A stretch of 64,000 nt of DNA from Paenibacillus sp. UNC451MF (GTDB taxonomy: Bacteria > Bacillota > Bacilli > Paenibacillales > NBRC-103111), in assembly GCF_000686845.1 (NCBI RefSeq), contig NZ_JMLS01000002.1, forward strand, positions 495,829 through 559,828, in the 5' to 3' direction. The notes under the pieces are model-generated. The model did not search any database. It had not been told where the DNA came from and worked only from the letters and a program-made list of their open reading frames with translations. The number at the start of each line of letters is the position of its first letter. Within the stretch, counting starts at the first letter, position 1. Below, piece by piece: positions 60,643 to 64,000 of the stretch. A program made the position numbers and the translations under genes.

Positions 60643-62434
60643 GCTCCGAGACTCCCTCCTCCGTAATATCCAACGGTAGTATCAATCGCATCGTCGTACC
60701 GCTTTCCGGTACGCTCGTAATTTCTAGCCGGTAAGGCTTGCCGTAAATAAGCTCTATTCTTCTAATCACACTTCGTACCCCCAAGCTCTCCCTGCCGTCT
60801 CGCTGAGGCACCGGTGTACCAGGAGCGCCGAGCAGTCGTGACAAAGCCACATCATCCATCCCGCAGCCATTATCAATCACTTCGATTTCCAGAGCTCCTT
60901 CGCGATGCCTTGCTTTGATCATCAGCACCTTATGGGACACTTTATTGCGAAAAGCATGCAGGAATACATTTTCAACTAAAGGCTGGAGCAGAGAACGCAT
61001 CATCTTGCAGTTCAATACTTCTTCCTCCACTTGGAACATCGTTTCCAGATCGGTTTCAAACAGCTCTGTCTGCACCTTGACATAATTGCGGATTTGCTGA
61101 ATTTCTTCTTTAACGGTCGTAGAGGTTCGAACAGGCATCAACGAATATTTCAACATTTCCGAAATGGCGGCGATGAGAGCAGCCGTTTCCTTCTCATTTT
61201 GCAAATACAGCTTCCAGTATATTTCGTTAAACATATTGTGTAGAAAGTGAGGATTCAACTGGGCCTGCAGCGCCTTTAGCTCGGCCTCTCGTTCACTGAT
61301 CTGCGTCAAGTACACTTCCTTGATAAGGTGGCCTACATGCTCCGCCATCGCATTGAAGCTTTCGCCGATATAGGCGAGCTCGTCCTTCGTGCGGACTTCA
61401 ATCCGCGCTTCGAAATCACCGGAACGCACCTTGCGCAAGCCTTGCAGCAAATCTTTAAGCGGCCTTAACAGCTTGCCGGTGGACAGAACGATCAATACAC
61501 TTGCTAGAATGATGCTGATTAAGCCGGAGAACACGATTTTTTGCGATAAGGTCTGGTTCTTTTTTCGAATTTCAGCCAGTGAGGTTCCACTTACGAGCTT
61601 GAACGATACATTTTTGGACTCGCTTTGGACAAACAAGTGGTTCTCCACCAGTTCAGTATCTTCCAACTGCTTGAGCATTTTCAGCTTATCGCCGGATTCC
61701 GGCACGACATTGCTGTATAGCAAATCTTGCGACTGGTTGAATAAATAGACTTCGCCAGTACCATCTTTGGTCAGCTCCTTTAATGAGCTGGAGAAGAACG
61801 ATTCGTCGATAGCCATCACAAGCATACCGTATGTATTCAAAAAGCTGTTTTTCATCCAACGGGCGACGATGATCGTCTGACGGAAGCCGCTCGGCTCAAC
61901 CGTGCTCGGCAGAGGCATGCTCATCCATACGAGATCCCCGTACGTATCGGTGATTTTGGAACGGATCACCCGAAACACGTAAGCATCAAACTTGTTAATG
62001 GAGGAGCTGGTATAGCTGAAATAGGAGGGATTTCCGTTCAGATCATACAAATACATGCCCGTAATGTACGGCGCATCAAATTTGATCTGGTATATTTGCT
62101 CTTCAATCTGCTTTTTATCGTAGTATAGATTGTAAGGATCAACAGCCTCATTTTCATTGATACGGATGATCATCTTCTCAATTTGCGGATTGAATACAAT
62201 AGTTTGAGAAATCCGGTTAATCTCCTGCACCTTCAGCTCCAGCTTATTCAGCGCTTCGTCGTTCGTTCGTGAAAACTGCTTGCTGATTTCTTCCTCAAAT
62301 AGTCTCCAATTGTTCTCGTAGGTCAAATATCCGGTAATGCCGAAGGAAAGTAAAATGATAACGGACAAGTTCAAAATAAGCTTTACCTGAAAGCTTTTAT
62401 TAATCCCGACGATCCATCGATACCAAATTCCCAT
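60629..62434 (-). CDS. YesM-type sensor histidine kinase
   Basis: A 601-residue membrane kinase. TM1 lies near 18-38, an extracellular Cache-type sensor at about 40-290, TM2 near 300-318, then HAMP. The phospho-acceptor His is in 'LQAQLNPHFLHNMFNEIYW'. The ATPase has 'PLVENVFLHAF', 'VIDNGCGMDD' and 'ESLGVRSVIRRIELIYG'. AGGGG precedes the ATG. It probably senses the oligosaccharide used by the downstream locus. Confidence 0.95.
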   Translation of the reverse strand: MGIWYRWIVGINKSFQVKLILNLSVIILLSFGITGYLTYENNWRLFEEEISKQFSRTNDEALNKLELKVQEINRISQTIVFNPQIEKMIIRINENEAVDPYNLYYDKKQIEEQIYQIKFDAPYITGMYLYDLNGNPSYFSYTSSSINKFDAYVFRVIRSKITDTYGDLVWMSMPLPSTVEPSGFRQTIIVARWMKNSFLNTYGMLVMAIDESFFSSSLKELTKDGTGEVYLFNQSQDLLYSNVVPESGDKLKMLKQLEDTELVENHLFVQSESKNVSFKLVSGTSLAEIRKKNQTLSQKIVFSGLISIILASVLIVLSTGKLLRPLKDLLQGLRKVRSGDFEARIEVRTKDELAYIGESFNAMAEHVGHLIKEVYLTQISEREAELKALQAQLNPHFLHNMFNEIYWKLYLQNEKETAALIAAISEMLKYSLMPVRTSTTVKEEIQQIRNYVKVQTELFETDLETMFQVEEEVLNCKMMRSLLQPLVENVFLHAFRNKVSHKVLMIKARHREGALEIEVIDNGCGMDDVALSRLLGAPGTPVPQRDGRESLGVRSVIRRIELIYGKPYRLEITSVPESGTTMRLILPLDITEEGVSEHAER

Positions 62435-62535
62435 TCTATTACCCCTGTCGTTATGTCGTCGGCTGGAGGATCTGCTGTTCTATTATAGGCGAGGTGTTTT
62501 TCACAGTGTTAACGAGGTATGAATTTAGTAATGAC

Positions 62536-62570
62536 AAAAGGCCCGAATCCGGACCAAACCGAACCCGGGC
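62536..62570 (-). terminator. Terminator of the Gfo/Idh-cupin gene
   Basis: On the minus strand GCCCGGGTTCGG pairs with TCCGGATTCGGGC around a 5-nt loop, followed by CTTTTG. It separates this gene from the YesM/YesN pair. Confidence 0.8.
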
Positions 62571-62606
62571 ATAGAGGTAATCCATTCCTACTGCTACAGC
62601 TTAAGA

Positions 62607-63902
62607 TCAGCCGTTTTTCATGACTTCAAAAATAATCGATCGAAGCGGCTGATCACTATTGTTCTCCAATCCGTGCTTCCACCAAGGCTTGTTCAGGATG
62701 ATGTCTCCCGCCTTGACCTGTCGCTGTTCTCCGTTGACCGTCATGATGCCGGTGCCCTCCAGAATGATGTAAACCTCCTCATCTTCCCGATGGCCATGAT
62801 AACCAATGGATGCGCCCGGGGGAATTTCGCTATAGCCCAGGAACATGATTGGCGTGTCAAAATCATCCTTGGAAAACAATCGTTTACCGTAGGTTAATCC
62901 TTTTCCATGATGGCTGACGCCCGGTTCACCGAACTCGGCTTCCAAATAGTTGCGTACGATCATCGGACCGTAGCCCCAGCTTGAAGAGGTATCCACCATT
63001 TGATTGTGCTTAAGTGATTCCCTTGTGTAATGGGCTAACGCTTGGTTGCGCAAATAATCCTTGGCACTCGTCTCCGCCTCTCGATTCTCCTCCAGAGCTT
63101 GCAAGAATTCACTGAATGGGCTAGGCGCGTCCACTTCACTGAAATCGTCGAAATGCGTGGTCTCACCCTCTTTGGTCAAATAAATTTGATTATCGATCAG
63201 CTCAAGACAACCTTCCGTTCCTTCGATCCGCCAATTGCCGGACCAGTCCGTTGGCTTGCCCTTGGAACGTGTCGAGCAGGTGAAGGTAGCGGAAATTCCC
63301 GCTTGCATATCCATTACGATATGAAGCTGATGGCGGTAGGTAGCAAATACTTTGCCGACCTCGCGCCCCGTCAAATAACGGACCAAATCAAAGTGATGAA
63401 CGACTAGCTCTTCCAGGATATCTAGCTTATCCGGCAGCGGTCTGTCGGTGCTGCGATAAAATTCACCGTCTACGGTAAGAATAGCCCCAATGCTTCCTTC
63501 ATCCAGCAATTGCTTCAGTTTTCTAACGAATGGGAACCTTCGGTAGTTTTCCGCTATCATATACGGAATGCCTTCCTTGTCCGCACGTTCCACCATTTCC
63601 TTAGCGTCCGCATAGTTATCAGCAATCGGCTTTTCACTAAATACCGGCAGTTTATGATCGAAGGCGATTTGATTGATTTGTTTATGTACATGCCTCGGCG
63701 TAACGTTCAACAGCACATCTGGTTTTTCTTGCTCAATAGCTTCCGAGATCGAAGTGTAAAAAGGTACTCCGTCCTCTTCGATCTTACTTCTCTTGCTCTC
63801 ATCGCTATCGGCAACTGCCAGTGTCACCTCGCTGTATTGATTGCGGAGCCTCCGATACCATCCGGAACCGAAACCTCCCAAACCCACTAAAAGCGCTTTC
63901 AT
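62607..63902 (-). CDS. Gfo/Idh/MocA oxidoreductase fused to a C-terminal cupin domain
   Basis: A 431-residue protein. Residues 1-300 are a Gfo/Idh dehydrogenase ('MKALLVGLGGFGSGWYRRL', 'EKPIAD' at 91-96, 'LEELVVHHFDLVRYLTG'), closely similar to the 319-residue protein at 31456. Residues about 330-431 are a cupin_2 domain ('GYHGHREDEEVYIILEGTG' with His369, His371 and Glu375/376, and 'KPWWKHGLENN' with His410). The cupin may bind metal and act as an isomerase or sugar-binding partner of the dehydrogenase. The ATG at 63902 follows GGAGGG; the frame is open further upstream, but the family start is here. Confidence 0.88.
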   Translation of the reverse strand: MKALLVGLGGFGSGWYRRLRNQYSEVTLAVADSDESKRSKIEEDGVPFYTSISEAIEQEKPDVLLNVTPRHVHKQINQIAFDHKLPVFSEKPIADNYADAKEMVERADKEGIPYMIAENYRRFPFVRKLKQLLDEGSIGAILTVDGEFYRSTDRPLPDKLDILEELVVHHFDLVRYLTGREVGKVFATYRHQLHIVMDMQAGISATFTCSTRSKGKPTDWSGNWRIEGTEGCLELIDNQIYLTKEGETTHFDDFSEVDAPSPFSEFLQALEENREAETSAKDYLRNQALAHYTRESLKHNQMVDTSSSWGYGPMIVRNYLEAEFGEPGVSHHGKGLTYGKRLFSKDDFDTPIMFLGYSEIPPGASIGYHGHREDEEVYIILEGTGIMTVNGEQRQVKAGDIILNKPWWKHGLENNSDQPLRSIIFEVMKNG

Positions 63903-63929
63903 GTCAAACCCTCCCGCATATACACAATT

Positions 63930-63944
63930 TTGTACAAGGTACAA
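63930..63944. promoter_or_regulatory. Inverted repeat upstream of the Gfo/Idh-cupin gene
   Basis: TTGTAC-AAG-GTACAA, a perfect 6-bp inverted repeat with a 3-bp spacer, 28 bp before the ATG at 63902. A possible repressor operator; no matching copy was noticed elsewhere in the window. The remaining bases to the window end hold no gene I can support. Confidence 0.35.
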
Positions 63945-64000
63945 GTTCATCATAGGCATGCCGGGCAAAATAATCAATCCCTTTTTCGGCCATACAAAAA

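Noticed and set aside
1..64000. Search for CRISPR arrays, tRNA or rRNA genes, insertion sequences, prophage genes and toxin-antitoxin or defence clusters
   Set aside because: No regularly spaced repeats, no cloverleaf-like segments with CCA ends, no transposase, integrase or phage proteins, and no recognisable defence proteins were seen by reading both strands.

Overview
The window looks like chromosomal DNA of a Paenibacillus-type bacterium (Firmicutes, Paenibacillaceae). The evidence is strong AGGAGG-type ribosome binding sites, several YesM/YesN sensor-regulator pairs, lipoprotein solute-binding proteins of the LplA type with LplB/LplC-type permeases, sporulation-linked genes (yhbH, spoVR), a Bacillus-type qoxABCD quinol oxidase and many plant-polysaccharide enzymes. 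I see no rRNA, tRNA, insertion sequence, prophage or CRISPR array. Most genes lie on the minus strand.

Layout. 1-10 kb: the 5' part of a GntR/FadR-type regulator, an AraC regulator divergent from a probable GH151-like glycosidase with a perfect cre site, a Rieske-FAD oxidoreductase, an AraC regulator divergent from an orphan sugar-binding lipoprotein, and a GH36-type alpha-galactosidase. 10-15 kb: dihydrofolate reductase, then a LytS/LytT two-component system followed by the CstA/BtsT-type pyruvate transporter and its small partner YjiX. 15-20 kb: housekeeping and hypothetical genes (YunC, a PAS-GGDEF-EAL protein, a tautomerase, DUF423). 20-34 kb: a carbohydrate block with a GH95 fucosidase, a GH28 polygalacturonase plus SDR pair, a YesM/YesN pair with its own solute-binding protein but no permease, a Gfo/Idh dehydrogenase and a uronate-isomerase-like protein. 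34-48 kb: core functions (qoxABCD, a stalk-domain protein, yhbH-spoVR, ppaC, glsA, an acyltransferase, a LOG protein, a secreted phosphodiesterase with a jacalin lectin domain). 48-64 kb: a large minus-strand uptake and catabolic locus. In reading order it holds a Gfo/Idh-cupin fusion, a YesM/YesN pair, two Gfo/Idh dehydrogenases, a sugar isomerase/epimerase, an unassigned probable carbohydrate enzyme, a GH105 unsaturated rhamnogalacturonyl hydrolase broken by one in-frame amber codon, two permeases and the solute-binding lipoprotein.

How the genes fit together. The carbohydrate genes point to use of pectin, rhamnogalacturonan and fucosylated or galactosylated side chains. Extracellular products would be sensed by YesM-type kinases, imported by the LplABC-type transporter, and processed inside by GH105, GH28, GH95 and GH36 enzymes. 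The pair of Gfo/Idh dehydrogenases with a TIM-barrel epimerase resembles known 3-keto-sugar epimerisation or deglycosylation modules (ycjS/ycjR; dgpA/dgpC).

The most interesting signals are: (1) a 40-bp element, 35/40 identical and ungapped, placed 16-17 bp upstream of a TATAAT box before both transcription units of the 48-59 kb locus, which is a strong candidate binding site for the adjacent YesN regulator; (2) the 3-keto-sugar-like module itself; (3) the amber-interrupted GH105 gene; (4) a permease-less SBP-YesN-YesM operon that may be a three-component sugar sensor; (5) a one-base shortfall in a G run right after the best start codon of an acyltransferase; and (6) a Gfo/Idh-cupin fusion. 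Functional calls rest on reading the protein sequences for known motifs; no database search was possible.
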